Source: Stomorhina lunata | Lineage: Eukaryota; Arthropoda; Insecta; Diptera; Rhiniidae | DNA length: 64,000 nt | Reading direction: 5' to 3' | Assembly: GCA_933228675.1 (NCBI GenBank) | Contig: OW121742.1 | Coordinates: 110,599,601-110,663,600, forward strand | Part shown: positions 32,801 to 44,800 of the stretch, piece after piece | Layout of the letters: the number at the start of each line of letters is the position of its first letter | Position numbering within the stretch: position 1 is the first letter of the stretch | The notes under the pieces: generated by a model | The model's input: only the letters and a program-made list of their open reading frames with translations | Database searches by the model: none | What the model was told of the DNA's origin: nothing | Program-made: the position numbers and the translations under genes

Positions 32801-35800
32801 CATCTCTAAAAAGGGCATTAAGAAGCTTTATAAAAAAATAACAAATTTTATGATAACTAGAAAACTTACTTTTGATTATTCTGCAACTCTCTGCGTCGCT
32901 TTTTGTTGTTGACTTTCTTGTTATTAGTTAAGTTTCTTGTTTTAGACTTTTTACTTCTGCCATTAGCTGAAGATGGCGAGGATGAACCTCCCATTGAGCT
33001 GGTGCTACTCATATCCGTATCATCACTATCGAAACCTAAATCTTCGGAGTTTTTTGAATGTGTTAAAGAATTAATATGTTTGGGTGAAAGAGTAACATAT
33101 TTATGTTCCAGATTATTTAAAGTTGTGCTATTGCTATTGTTACTTAGACTATTAATATTATTGCTATTGTTATTTGTTGTAGTCGAAGAGGAACTTGCAA
33201 AACTTGTTACAGTACTGCTACTGCCACTGTTACTATTCATAATATTCATACTATTGGAATTTAGACGCTGTATGGCGTATTTTGAGGGCGAAGCCTCTGA
33301 ATCGGAAGCTGCCTCACCCGATGTCACGGTGGCCGATGTTGAAGCCGCCGCTGAGGTAGATGTGGCATTACGATTTTTATGTAAATTATCCCGACACCAT
33401 TGTAGATAAGATTCTCGAGCAATTTGTTCCTCAATCGCTTCGTTTGTGGCCTCCCAGTCAGTGGTCTTTAGTTTATCCTCAAACATGGTCTGTTCAATTT
33501 CCAATTGTTCACTCATACGCACTGCCTCTTTAGTTTGTAGCTCGGGTTTATAACCAGCTAAACCTAGACCTACACCCACAGTGGCATTATAGGGATCTAT
33601 AATGGCATTATAGTGAGTACCTCTCTGATAAGATAAACGTAGAGGAGCATAGCCATTGTCAGACTGCTCAGAATTGAAGATGTTTATGGGTGCTACAATT
33701 GAAAATATATAAATTACAATTTAAATTGAAGAAAATTTAGGAGATAAATTAACTTACTTGGTTTATAGCAATAGACCTCAACTGGACGACTGTATATCTC
33801 AGACATGGCCTGTATTTCGATATGGTTTCCATGGGAATCTTTACGGCGTTTGCGTTTAATGTAACTGTTGATATCTTCGGTAACAAAATGACTGAAGTAT
33901 TCACGGTTTTTAGTCTAAAATATAAAAATAAAATAATTAACAAAAATTAAAAAAAAAAGAAATTAAGGCACATATTTCTAAAGACAAAATTATAAAAGAA
34001 ATTTTCAGATAAAAAAAATGTTTAAAGAAAATTTTTTTATAGAAAAAATGTTAACAGAAAAATTTTCTATATAATCAACATTTTTCTTAGAAAAATTTCT
34101 TTTGCGAAAATTTGTCTATAGGAACATTTCTGTAATTCTAACTTTTCTACAGAAAAATTTCTTTAACGAACAAATTCTTTAACGCAAATAAAAAACACAT
34201 TTTTCTACTGAAATTTTTACAGAAAAAATTTTTTAACGCTAATTTTCCATAGAAAAATTTCTTTAAGGCAAATTTTTCTATAAAAAAATTCCTTTAAGGC
34301 AAATTTTTCTATAGAAAAACTCTTTAATAGAAATTTTTCTATAGAGAAATTTCTTTAAAACAAATTTTTCTATAGAAAAATTTCTTTAAAGCAAATTTTT
34401 CCATAGGAAAATATTTACAACGCAAATTTTTTAATAGGAAAATTTCTTTAGATCAAATTTTTCTTTAGAAAAATTTCTTTCACTTAAATTTTTCTATAAA
34501 AAAATTTCTTTATATATTTAATAATTATATAGAAAAGTTTCTTAAGTGCAAATTTTTCTATAGAAATTTTTCTTTATAAAAAGATCTTTGACACAAATTT
34601 CTCTATAGAAAAATTCCTTTAACGCAAATTTTTCTGAAGAAAAATTCCTTTTACGGAAATTTTACTATAGAAAAATTTCTTTAACGAAAATTTTACTATA
34701 GAAAAATTTTGTGAAGCAAATTTTTCTATAGAAAAATTTCTTTAACGCAAATTTTCCAATAGAAAAACTTCAAACTTTTATATAAAAAAATTTTAACGAA
34801 ATTTTTTTTTTATAAGTTAAAATAGAAAGATTTATACAAACTATTCCTAAAATATTTAACAAAACTTAAACAAAGAACCTACAAAATAAAAAAATCTACT
34901 TTATAAATAGAAAGCTTTTTCCGTTTATGCCTCCCTCCTCTGTGACTCATTTCTAATAATAACTTACTATATAGTCCATGGTGTGCTGCCTTATAACATC
35001 ATGCATTTCCTCATCTCCATAGATCTGCAAAGAGATGGAACGAAATAAACAAGCACCATCCTCTTCCACAGGCTTTAAAATGTAACCACGATCGGCCATA
35101 CATTTAGCAAATTGTTCATCTTTCTTTTGCCATTCATCGGCTGTGGTCAGACCCTCTTTAGGCTGCAAATGTTCATCACCAGAATTGTAACCCGAAAAGG
35201 TATCCTCAATAGCCTTAAGCAAACCGCTAGCTGCCTGGGCAACAGAACCACCCTGAGCCTGGGGAACTTGTGAAGAAGTTTTATGCAAGTGATCCGGAGA
35301 TTTATTGCCCAAATTGGGGTTATGAGCATTAGAACTGTTTGAGGAAGAGACGCCCGAGGGAACAGTGGCTGATGTAGAGGAATGAGGACTATTGCATTTG
35401 TGATTTGAGGCAGAGACATTGCCATGTTTGTCATTAAGAGCTGAGGCCACACGTTCTCTTTTATGATGTAATTGTGAGGAGGAGTCATTATGATGTTCAC
35501 GACGCTTTTGACGAGAAGTCTTGTGGGGACTGCGACGATGACGTGCCAACTCATCGTAGACATCTACACGACGCTGAGGACTCTAGAAAGGTGGGGAAAG
35601 AAACAAAATAATCTGGGTAAATAAAGGTGTTCTTTGATAAAGAAAGCATACCTGACCATGAGCATCTATTACCACATTACGATGTTGAGCATTTGACCCG
35701 CCCTCACCCACATTGGCCACTTGATGAGACTCCTTTTTGTCCGTCTCACCCGCCGAGGTACCAGACCTCTTTTGCGATGGAGCAATTACAGGTTTAATAG

Positions 35801-35804
35801 TCAT
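29832..35804 (-). CDS. Duba: Duba, OTUD5-type OTU deubiquitinase
   Basis: Six exons on the minus strand: 35652-35804, 34968-35582, 33758-33914, 32870-33692, 32486-32805 and 29832-29929. All junctions are GT-AG and total 2166 bases, 721 residues. The protein starts MTI like vertebrate OTUD5. GYNSGDE (Ser185) matches the phosphorylated serine site of OTUD5. The OTU domain has the cysteine loop [10 protein letters not shown] (Asp226, Cys229), HGNHIE and the catalytic His335 in GTHYNAI, followed by the conserved VGVGLGL and [12 protein letters not shown](I)ARESYLQW. The last exon supplies a ubiquitin-interacting helix ([18 protein letters not shown]). It should cleave ubiquitin chains as a cytoplasmic/nuclear cysteine protease. 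Without the last exon the frame ends DYGE, so the join across a 2.6 kb intron with a LINE fossil matters. Intron 2 holds a minisatellite. Confidence 0.93.
30240..32410 (-). mobile_element. Degenerate non-LTR retrotransposon (RT and RNase H) in Duba intron 5
   Basis: On the minus strand, in order: [10 protein letters not shown] and [16 protein letters not shown] (about 32180-32320), [19 protein letters not shown] and a YADD box (about 31880-31990), then RNase H pieces [15 protein letters not shown] and [16 protein letters not shown] (about 31200-31350). Several stops and frameshifts interrupt it. RNase H together with this RT type suggests the I/LOA/R1 group (inference). It lies in the same orientation as Duba, within its last intron. 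The tail near 30693-30860 carries a tRNA-like sequence on the opposite strand. Confidence 0.8.
30693..30763 (+). other. tRNA-like sequence beside the LINE fossil (copy 1)
   Basis: GCCGTGGTATAGCAGGTTAG resembles a tRNA 5' arm and A box, and AAGTTCGATCC a B box, with about 70 bp overall. The acceptor stem does not pair well, so it is not a functional tRNA gene. It is more likely the head of a SINE or part of the LINE. A second copy is at 45478-45547. Confidence 0.5.
33960..34850. repeat. ~31-bp diverged minisatellite in Duba intron 2
   Basis: About 28 diverged units of AAATTTTTCTATAGAAAAAT plus TTCTTTAACGC. It is the same family and orientation as the larger array at 36.8-38.3 kb upstream of Duba. 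Unit divergence is high, so it is older than the 21 kb or 17 kb arrays. Confidence 0.85.
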
Positions 35805-36429
35805 GCCGACTTCTGGTTAATCCCTTCTAGTTATGACGCAAATCTGAAAATATTTCGTCGTGGTTGTCTTCTCCTCTTTTTTGTGTCTTCCGTGTTTTCT
35901 TTTTGATCTTTTTTTTACACAAATTGTTCTATTATGACTATATTAAAAGTGTCGAGAGTTTTTCTGTCTTTAGCTGTTACTTCCACCTTTATTCTGATTA
36001 TTTATATTTCTCTATATTTGTGTCTTTGTCTTCTTTTTTTATTATAGTTTTTTTGTTTGTCTTCTACGTTTCAAAGTTAGGGGATATTGTTAAAATTAAA
36101 ATGAAATTTTTCGGCAAAATATTTGACAAATATTTTGAAATTAATGTTTTTCAATAGCAGAAATGTCTGAATTTTATTTTCTGCTAGTTTTGGTTTATTT
36201 TTAAATGGTTTTTATTAAGGAAATTTCACTTTTTTCAAGAGCAATTCGCTTTTTTGTGTCTTTCAATAGGATTTTTTGGTGTTTTTTGTTCACACACACA
36301 CACTCACTCACACAGATGTTCCTTTTTCTTTGACAGAGCTGCAGAAAAGTGTAGTATTAGTCTTTTTAGAAAGAAAATTCAAAAAATATGACACATAGAT
36401 GGCGCAACGAAACAATTTACTAATAAAGC

Positions 36430-38430
36430 TGCCAGATTACCCTTTTTTATAGGAATTTTTCAGAAAGTTCCTATTTTTATAGGAAATTTTTGAAAAATTT
36501 ATATTTTTATAGAAAATTTTTCGAAAATTTAATAATTTTATAGGAAATTTTGCAAAATTCTAAAAAATGTTTGCTTTAAAAATTTTTTTATACAAATTTT
36601 TTTGTTACAAAAATTATCTATTAAATATTTTTTGAAAAATTTATATTTTTATAGAAAATTTTTCGAAAATTTAATAATTTTATAGGAAATTTTGCAAAAT
36701 TCTAAAAATTGTTTGCTTTAAAAATTTTTTTATACAAATTTTTTTGTTACAAAAATTATCTATTAAATATTTTTTGACAAAAAAATAAACTGAAAAAAGT
36801 TTTATATAACAACATTTTCTAACTTAAATTTTTCTATAGAAAAAATTTTAAACTAAAATTTTCCTAATTAAAAAATTTTTGAATGAAAACTTTTCTAGAG
36901 AAAATCATTTTTAATAAAAATTTGTCTAGAGAAAAACATTTAACGAAAGTTTTTTTAGAGATTAAATTTTTTAGGAAAGTTTTTCTAGAAAATTTGTTAT
37001 TTTTTTAACAAAAATTTTTTAATGAAAATTTTTCTATAGAAAAAATTTTTTAAGGAAAATGTTTCTAAAGAAAAATTTTTTTAACGAAAATTTTTCTATA
37101 GAAAAAACTTTTTATCGAAAAATTTTCTGTAGAAAAAAATGTTTAAAGAAAAATTTTCTATAAAAAAAATGTTTAACGAAAATTTTTCTAAAGAAAAAAT
37201 TTTTTAACGAAAATTTTTCTATAAAAAATTTTTTTTACGAACATTTTTCTATAGAAAAATTATTTTAACGAACATTTTTTATAGAAAAATTATTTTAATG
37301 AAAATTTTTCTATAGAAAAATTTTTTAACGAAAATTTTTCTAGAGGAAAACATTTAACGAAAGTTTTTTTAGAGATAAAATTTTTTTAAGAAAGTTTTTC
37401 TAGAGAAAAATATATTTAAATTTTTTTTATAAATTTTTTAACGAAAATTATTCTATAGAAAAAAATTTTTTTTTAAAAAATAACAAAATAGTCGGGATGT
37501 AAATATTATTCAAAAAGAAGTGTATTTGCATTTGATCCCAAACCTGTTACATTTATTTATTAATGTAACAGATCAATTTATTTATATTTATTTTTTTTAA
37601 TGAAAATTTTTCTATAGAAAAAATTTTTTAATGAAAATTTTTCTATAGAAAAAATTTTTTAATGAAAATTTTTCTATAGAAAAAATTTTTTAAGGAAAAT
37701 TTTTCTATAGAAAAATTTTTTTAAAGAAAGTTTTTCTATAGAAAACATTTTTTAACGAAAATTTTTCTACAGAAAAAATTTTTGAAAGAAAATTTTTCTA
37801 TAGAAAAAATTTTTAACGAAAATTTTTCTATAGAAAAATTTTTTAACGAAAGTTTTTCTATAGAAAAAAATTTTTAACAAAAATTTTTCTGTAGAAAAAA
37901 TTTTTGAACGAAAATTTTTCTATAGAAAAATTTTTTTAACGAAAATTTTTCTATAGAAAAAATTTTTGAACGAAAATTTTTCTATAAAAAAAATTTTAAC
38001 GAACATTTTTTTATAGAAAAAATTTTCAACGAAAATTTTTTTATAGAAGAAATTTTAAACGAAATTTTTTTTTATAGAAAAAATTTTTAACTAAATTTTA
38101 AACTAAAATTTTTTCTTAAAAAAAATTATTAAACTAAAATTTTTTTCTAAATAAAATTTTTTAACGAAAATTTTTCTAAAGAAAAAAATTTTTAACGAAA
38201 ATTTTTCTAAAGAAAAAAATTTTTAATGAAACTTTTTTTAAGAAAAAATTTTTTAACAAAAATTTTTCTAAAATTTTTTAACGAAATTTTTTCTTTAGAA
38301 AAATTTTCGTTAAAAAATTTTTTCTTCAGAAAATTTTTCGTTAAAAAATTTATTCTATAGTAAGAATTTTCGTTAAAAAATTTTCGTCTTTAGAAAAATT
38401 TTCGTTAAATTATTTTTTTAATATTTTTCT
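36430..38430. repeat. 31-bp minisatellite upstream of Duba with a 142-bp duplication and orientation flip
   Basis: Units of GAAAATTTTTCTATAGAAAA plus AATTTTTTAAC. A 140-142 bp segment is duplicated in tandem at about 36490-36775. A non-repeat interruption at 37490-37595 holds a 10-bp inverted repeat (CTGTTACATT / AATGTAACAG, 37544-37571). At about 38285 the units switch to the reverse complement (CGTTAAAAAATTTTTTC). Confidence 0.88.
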
Positions 38431-39440
38431 TCTCTTTCAAGTTAAATAAAAATTCTTATTTTTAATGAAAAATATCTTGTTATTTTTTTTATTATTTGTT
38501 TAATATTATTGTATAATAAAATACTTAAAACTATTATTTTACATGTCATTATTTCAATACATTTATTTACTTTACATTTTCCAGCTTAGCTCTCACTAAT
38601 TCTTTGAATTTTATATAAAAAACATTTAATTTCGTTTTGCGGTTATAATTTGTTTGTTTTTAATATAAATTTTTGTCAAATATCTACAATAAAAAAATAG
38701 TTTTATTTTGCATTAAAAAATCTATGATTTATTTTACAAATACACATAAATATATTTTATTCATTTATTTATATTTTAAATATAATAATTGAGGCTATTT
38801 TATTTAGAAAAACATTCAAATTATTTACAAATAATACAAAGTTTCAGTTTAAAAAAAAAAAACGTTTGAAATTTTTAATACTAAAAAATACAACTAAGAG
38901 AGAAATATAGTGATCATGGTTTTATTAGCAACACTGTTATTAACCCTTTCATGGCTCATTAGTATTGGGGGAATCAAATAATGTTTGTATAACAAAAAGT
39001 TTTCTATATGAGCTAATTTTTATAAAGGACAATTTATTAAAATATTTCACTTTTGTTTTAAATAAAAAGTAATTTAAAATCTAAAATATTGTAAGAAAAA
39101 AACTAGAAGTAGAAGAAAATTGTCGGTCAAAACCGACATTTTTATGCCCTAAATCACCGATTAGCTTATCGTTTTGATAAGAATATTGTTATCCTATTTT
39201 CAAACATCATAGATGGCTGACGTGTATTCCATAGCCTTGGAGGCACTACACGTTTCCGTTCCATAAATCGAGAATTTCAAAAAGCACTAAAGAAGTCTTG
39301 CAGCGCATCTGGCATAACTTCTTTAAATACAAAGTATATGAAGCTGAAAACGCTGCTAGCGAAGATAACTTTCGAAAATTGAACAAACTAAGTCAAGAGC
39401 TTCCCGAAAACCATGGCTGGTTAACAACAGCCGACTAACC
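38431..39440. other. AT-rich spacer, no supported gene
   Basis: No coding signal. A short inverted repeat, GTCGGT-CAAA-ACCGAC, lies near 39122-39137 and resembles the GTCGGTCAAGTCCGAC edge of the repeat at 50.93 kb, so it may be a fossil of the same element. Confidence 0.4.
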
Positions 39441-40150
39441 AAAAGAACTCCAAATAAGGTTCACACACTTATTTGGAGTTCTTTTTTAACCCTTTGGAGA
39501 CCGATCTATAAGTGTTAAACTTTTGCGAGTTATGCAAACTAAGTCGAAAGTCATCCAGCTGGGTAGCGATTAACCATCTAGGCGGTTCAGATACTTCTCG
39601 AAAGTTCTTAGTACTTCGGAGACCGTAAAGGAGGTAGGAGGTTCACACACTTAGGAGATTCAAATACTTATCTGAAGTTGTTATCCCCTTGAAGACCGAC
39701 CCATAAGTGTTTAACCTTTGCGAGTTATACAGACTAAGTCGAGACCCACCTAGCTGGGTAGCGATAAACCATCTAGGCGTTTCAGATACTTCTCGGAAGT
39801 TCTTAATACTTCGGAGACTGGTACAACTGTTAAGAGCATAAATCCGACCATGATCTAACCTACTGGTCAGGTAACTTCCATATAGTCTATCCCTCCCAAA
39901 GTAAAGGAGGTAGGAGGTTCACACACTTAGGAGGTTCACACACTTATCTGGAGTTCTTAACAATTTGGATTAGTATTAAGCCTTTGCGAGTTATACAAAC
40001 TAAGTCGAGAGCCGCCTAGCTGGATAGCGATTAACCATCTAGGCGGTTCAAATACTTCTCGGAAGTTCTTAACATTTCGGAAACCGTTGCAATTGTCAAG
40101 AGTATTTGTCCAACCATGATCTCACCTACTTCCATATAGTCTATCCCTCT
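39441..40150. repeat. ~240-bp tandem repeat, three copies, led by a perfect stem-loop
   Basis: Copies start near 39455, 39645 and 39915 and share GGTTCACACACTTA, TTTGCGAGTTAT, CTAAGTCGA, TAGCGAT(T/A)AACCATCTAGG and ACTTCTCG(A/G)AAGTTCTTA. At 39441-39485, AAAAGAACTCCAAATAAG pairs perfectly with its reverse complement across a 9-base loop. No reading frame. Confidence 0.65.
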
Positions 40151-40539
40151 CAAAGAAAAGAAAATCGATGTTTCTATTAAATACCTTAAGCCCGATTAAG
40201 AAGGATTAGAGTAAACTATTGTCGTCGACTAAAGAAGACTGCAGACGTCCTTCGGAGACCGGTTCAACTGTCAATAGTATTAATCCAACTATGATCTCAT
40301 CTAAATTGTGATCAGTCATTGTGACTGATTAGGCTCCGACACCCCTTACTACCAGGAGCCGACTACTTTTGGTAACACAACACGGTCGTTTAATGGTAGG
40401 TAGGCAGGCAGCCGATGTTAAGTCAGCGTCACTTTGGTCCTAGAAACTTTCCCTTTGTGGTACCTGCAGGGGATAGAATGAAAAGAAAACGTAGATAATC
40501 GGTGAGAGGCTTATTCAAGCCAGCCTGTAGCTCTGATAA

Positions 40540-41640
40540 ATGAGTCTGTTTTACGAATGTCAATACTCGCTAGATCGGATAAATCATGCAGATAAAGCGC
40601 CCCCAAATAGGTAGCCCTCGAAATTGAAAGGGCGGGGCAGTGACAGAGAAGATGAGTAAACGTTTCCTCCTCTTCGACATTGCGACAGCTTCGACAGTAG
40701 TCGGGTTAAGCCATCTGGCATGCAGCCCAAAAATACGGTGACCTGTTAGGGTCGAGATTAGGTTGCGGAGTTTGTGGCGAGGTAAAGAAACCAAGCATTT
40801 TGAACGTTTATTGTCATAGGTGGGCCATGTTTGCCTGGATATTGAACAAGTGGTTTCAAAGGAACAGGTGTAAAGAAGTAAAGTAAAGAAGTTGCCTAAT
40901 TACTGATTTGCAGGCGGACAGCGTTAAGCCCGTAAATTGATCGATGTTATCCTGACTCAGGAGAGCACCGGACTTAGCAAGTCTGTCCGCAGTGGAGTTA
41001 CCAGGTATGTTGTTGTGCCCGGGTACCCAGAAAAGTTCGATATTACAATGACTCGCCATTTCATTAAGAGATGCCTGGGATTTACGGGTAATAACAGATG
41101 TCGTGTGAACATTAGATAGGGATTATATGGCAGCCTGACTGTCGATATCCCTATCGTATATTCTGTAGTATCTTAACCATTTGACAGCTTTGTATATGGT
41201 CGATATCTCGGATTGAAGGATACTACACTGATCTGGAAGCTTAAAGCAGATTTCCTTCCCTAATAGTGGGATGAAAAAGACCCCTTCCACGCCAATCTTT
41301 GACATGGATCCGTCCGTATATACCTCCAAACAGCCGACATCAAAGGATGATGGGTCTCTAGAGATAGTTACAGTAAAGGATTTATCAAAGAGTGGGGTGG
41401 AAATGCAGTAGTCAGTGTTGTCAGGGATATTTATGATATTATCCAGAATAGCGGAGTGTACTGATTACGAATGGGACCAGGTTCCAATAGTGCTAACTCT
41501 GACAGCCGAATTAAGGGCGATTTGCCGTGCCATTAGTTCGACTGGGAGCCAGTTAGATAGTATAGTTCTTAAGGCACCAGTTATCATTAGAGCGGACGAT
41601 CTTCCACTGAGAGCTGCTTACACCGTTTGTATCTAAGGAA
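40540..41640 (-). mobile_element. Non-LTR retrotransposon 3' fossil: RNase H and zinc-knuckle tail
   Basis: The minus strand reads, in order, MARQIALNSAVRVSTIGTWS, the RNase H motifs EVYTDGSMSKIGVEGVFF, CSILQSEISTIYKAVKWLRY and DSQAA, then FWVPGHNNIPGNSTADRLAK. After a frameshift follow ISTLTGHRIFGLHA and CRSCRNVEEEETFTHLLCHC, the usual Cys/His tail. It is related to but distinct from the LINE in Duba intron 5. Stops and shifts show it is dead. It lies just downstream of the zinc-finger gene, in the same orientation. Confidence 0.8.
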
Positions 41641-41842
41641 TTTTACAAGACACAAGAAATGCGCTTGATCTGCTAATGAATACACAGACGATCAAATGGA
41701 CCTAGCTAAATGAACTCAGTCGATGTAGGGTATTGAAGGGTTCCTTCCTTAAATAAAATTAAAACTATGCTATGACAACAACAACAAAAATGTGTAACTA
41801 GCTAACTTTACAAAATTCTTGCTGTGTGCCACCAGGTGGGGG

Positions 41843-44800
41843 CTAATTAGGCAGTTGCATTTGCTGCTGTTGCTGCTGCTGTTGAGGATTTTGTTGCTGC
41901 TGTTGTTGGGTAACAACGACATGATGCTGCTGTAGCTGTTGGGTTTGTAATTGTACTTGTTGCTGTTGCTGCTGCTGTTGTTGTACTTGTGTTGTTTGCT
42001 GTGCCTGAGTTTGGGGCTGTTGCTGCTGTTGTTGCTGTTGCTGCTGCTGCTGTACCTGCTGCAAAGTAGCCTGCACTACCGCCAAAGCTCCCGCTACCGG
42101 CTGCAACATACTCGTACCATTTTCACTCTCATTCTGCATACTCAATTCAGCCTTAACCCTGCGAGCTATATGTGATCTTGTATGCTTTCGCAAATGATCT
42201 TTGCGATAGAAACCTTTGCCGCACTCTTGACATATGTGACGTTTTTCGCCGGAATGTATAACAAAATGCAAACTCAATTGTTCTTTCCGCTTGAAGGCCT
42301 TCAGGCACACGGTACATATAAAAGGTCTTTCGGGATTGTGCGATTGTTTGTGACGCGTCAGATGATCCTTACGCTTGAGCGTGGCCTGACAAATATCGCA
42401 GATATATCTTCTCTCAGAATTATGACCTATTAAATGGATTTCCAGCAGTTCTGGCTCGGGATAGGCCACCTGACATTCGGGACACATATAAAGCGGACTG
42501 CCATCTAAGGCTGTGGTTAGTCGAATTTCACCGGGTCTGGGTTTGGGCTTACGCTCTTTAACACGCTTTTTTCGCTTCTTGCGTTTGGGTGCCGAGGTGG
42601 TGGCGGTGCTAGTGCTGGCTTCAACTGCTGCCGTCTGCTGATTAGCTTGTAAAGTGCCCGCCAATATGCTGGTTGTGGCTTGGGCTTGGAGCACAGGCAA
42701 AGTGGTGGCTGTAACTTGTTGTTGCTGCTGCTGTTGTTGTTGTTGCTCTTGCAGTGTGGCCGTTACTTGCTGCAATTGTTGCTGAGGTATTGTGATTGTG
42801 GTCGAGCCGCCGAGGGTGTTTAGACCCAGTGGAGGTCCGGTTTGTACCTGTAAGACATGTTGTGGCGAAAGAAATATCATAGATATGATTTTTAACTATA
42901 ACTCTTTATACTTAAAACGATTTTTATAGCTCTATAACTTTTCAAAACCCTTGAAATTATTCTCTTTAGCCTATTTATACTTACTACATTTTGGTTTTCC
43001 TTTTTAATATTTTCCGCGGAATATTTTAAAAAATGATGCAATGACAGTGGCAATGTATTCGCCGGAAGATGTGATAGATAATCTGCAACCGTTGTGCCAG
43101 GGGTTAATGATTGCCATGAGGTATTTTGTAACACTATATTATTGGTAAGAAAATGTAAAATATTAATATGTAGTTCAAGAGTCTTTGTAGAAAAAGTGAA
43201 ATATTAAAATAGCCTTGGTCTATATGTTACCCTGGAGCTAAGAAATGATGGTGAGTAATTTGATCTATTTATTGACTTATCAATCAAAACAAGATCCCAT
43301 TCAAAATTCAAACTGCCTTACCTACCTTAACCTAATCTAGAAAACTCTTAACACATTTTGGAAAAAACGCTTAATTTTTATAAGAAATTCCATCTACTTA
43401 TTGTAGCCAACCTCATCCCACATTTCAGGGCGGTTACTCCGTATCTCGATTCGAAAGAAATTCTTTTCGAAACACAATGCTTTAAGCATACAAATTCGAA
43501 CAATTTTATTTTCGAATCGAGATACAGAGTAACCCTCAGATATGACTCCACCGATGCAATTTTTAATGGGAAACTGCTTCCCCTTCATAAATAAAAATCC
43601 CACTTTTTTAATACTAAGTCTACTTTGTATAGGAAAGAAATATATAAGAAGTAATAAGAAATATTTCCTTTTCTTTGGAAACCTGGGTTGCTTATCCTGA
43701 TCGCTTAGGTCTTCAAAGAAATACAAGTCTGGAGTTATCTCTCTTTCCTTTAAAAAGTGCAGAGAAGATGTAATCGGCTAGCAACCCGGTTAGCAATCTT
43801 CTGCCTAACCGGGTGCCCTCCAATAATGACACTATCTAATTGCAGGGTACCCGTTTAGGCAAAAGATTACGACAACTGACTATGCTCTGCCGCTTTCTCG
43901 AGAAAAACTATTCACCCGTTTTTGAAAACCTGGATTGCTTTAAAAAGCTCTTAAGTCGACCAATATTTACGGCATCGTGATTGCTTAGGTCTTCAAAGAA
44001 ATACAAGCTCAGAGTTATTCAACTTCTGTAGAAAGTGCAGGGAAGATGTTTTAAGGTCTCCTCATCTCTTCTCACCACAGCTTTTGCAAAAAGTCACAAT
44101 CTTCTGCCTAACCGGGTACCCTCCCATTAGACAGTGTCATGTCATGACGGACTTAAGTAAGGATTTATAGTCTTGATAGTGGCAATAATATGTCAGCATA
44201 ATTTCTATTTAAACGGGGTCGCATCTGTCTGGAATGAATACATCTTCAACCACCTACCATGTACTAAATTACAAACATACTCTAGCAAATCTATACCAAA
44301 AGGCTGAGTCATCTCGAACTGCTGAGTCATCTTAGACTGCTGAGTCATCTCAAATTGCTGAGTCATCTCTAACTAATGAGTCATCTTGAACTGCTAAATC
44401 ACCTCAAAATGCTGAAACATTTCGAACTGCTTAATCATTTTGAACTGCTGCGTCATCTCAAACTATTTAGTCATTGGTTATATATTTTTGGCGATGCGGG
44501 ACTCAATATTGGTTATATATTTTTGGCGATACGGGACTCAATATCATAGAATGTACATATTTTCTTCACTGTTGTGTGGAAGTAGGGTAGCTTTTTTGCA
44601 ATATTCTTCTGTAGGTCTTTAGACAAGATCTTTACAGCTTCTGGTCCAGTAATTCTTCAACTAACTTGGCACGGTCTTCAAAAGGGATTTCTGTTTTGTT
44701 TAGATTTTCCTTAAGATCTCTTTCGACCGCCACTTTTATCATAGTCGGAAGGGAAAACTGAAAGATGTCTCTGAGAACACTCGTAAACTTTCCCGAATGG

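Noticed and set aside
42848..42880. Start of the zinc-finger exon at the ATG near 42880
   Set aside because: The segment ends in CTTACAG, a consensus acceptor, and phase matches the exon at 42985-43133, so it is the intron end.
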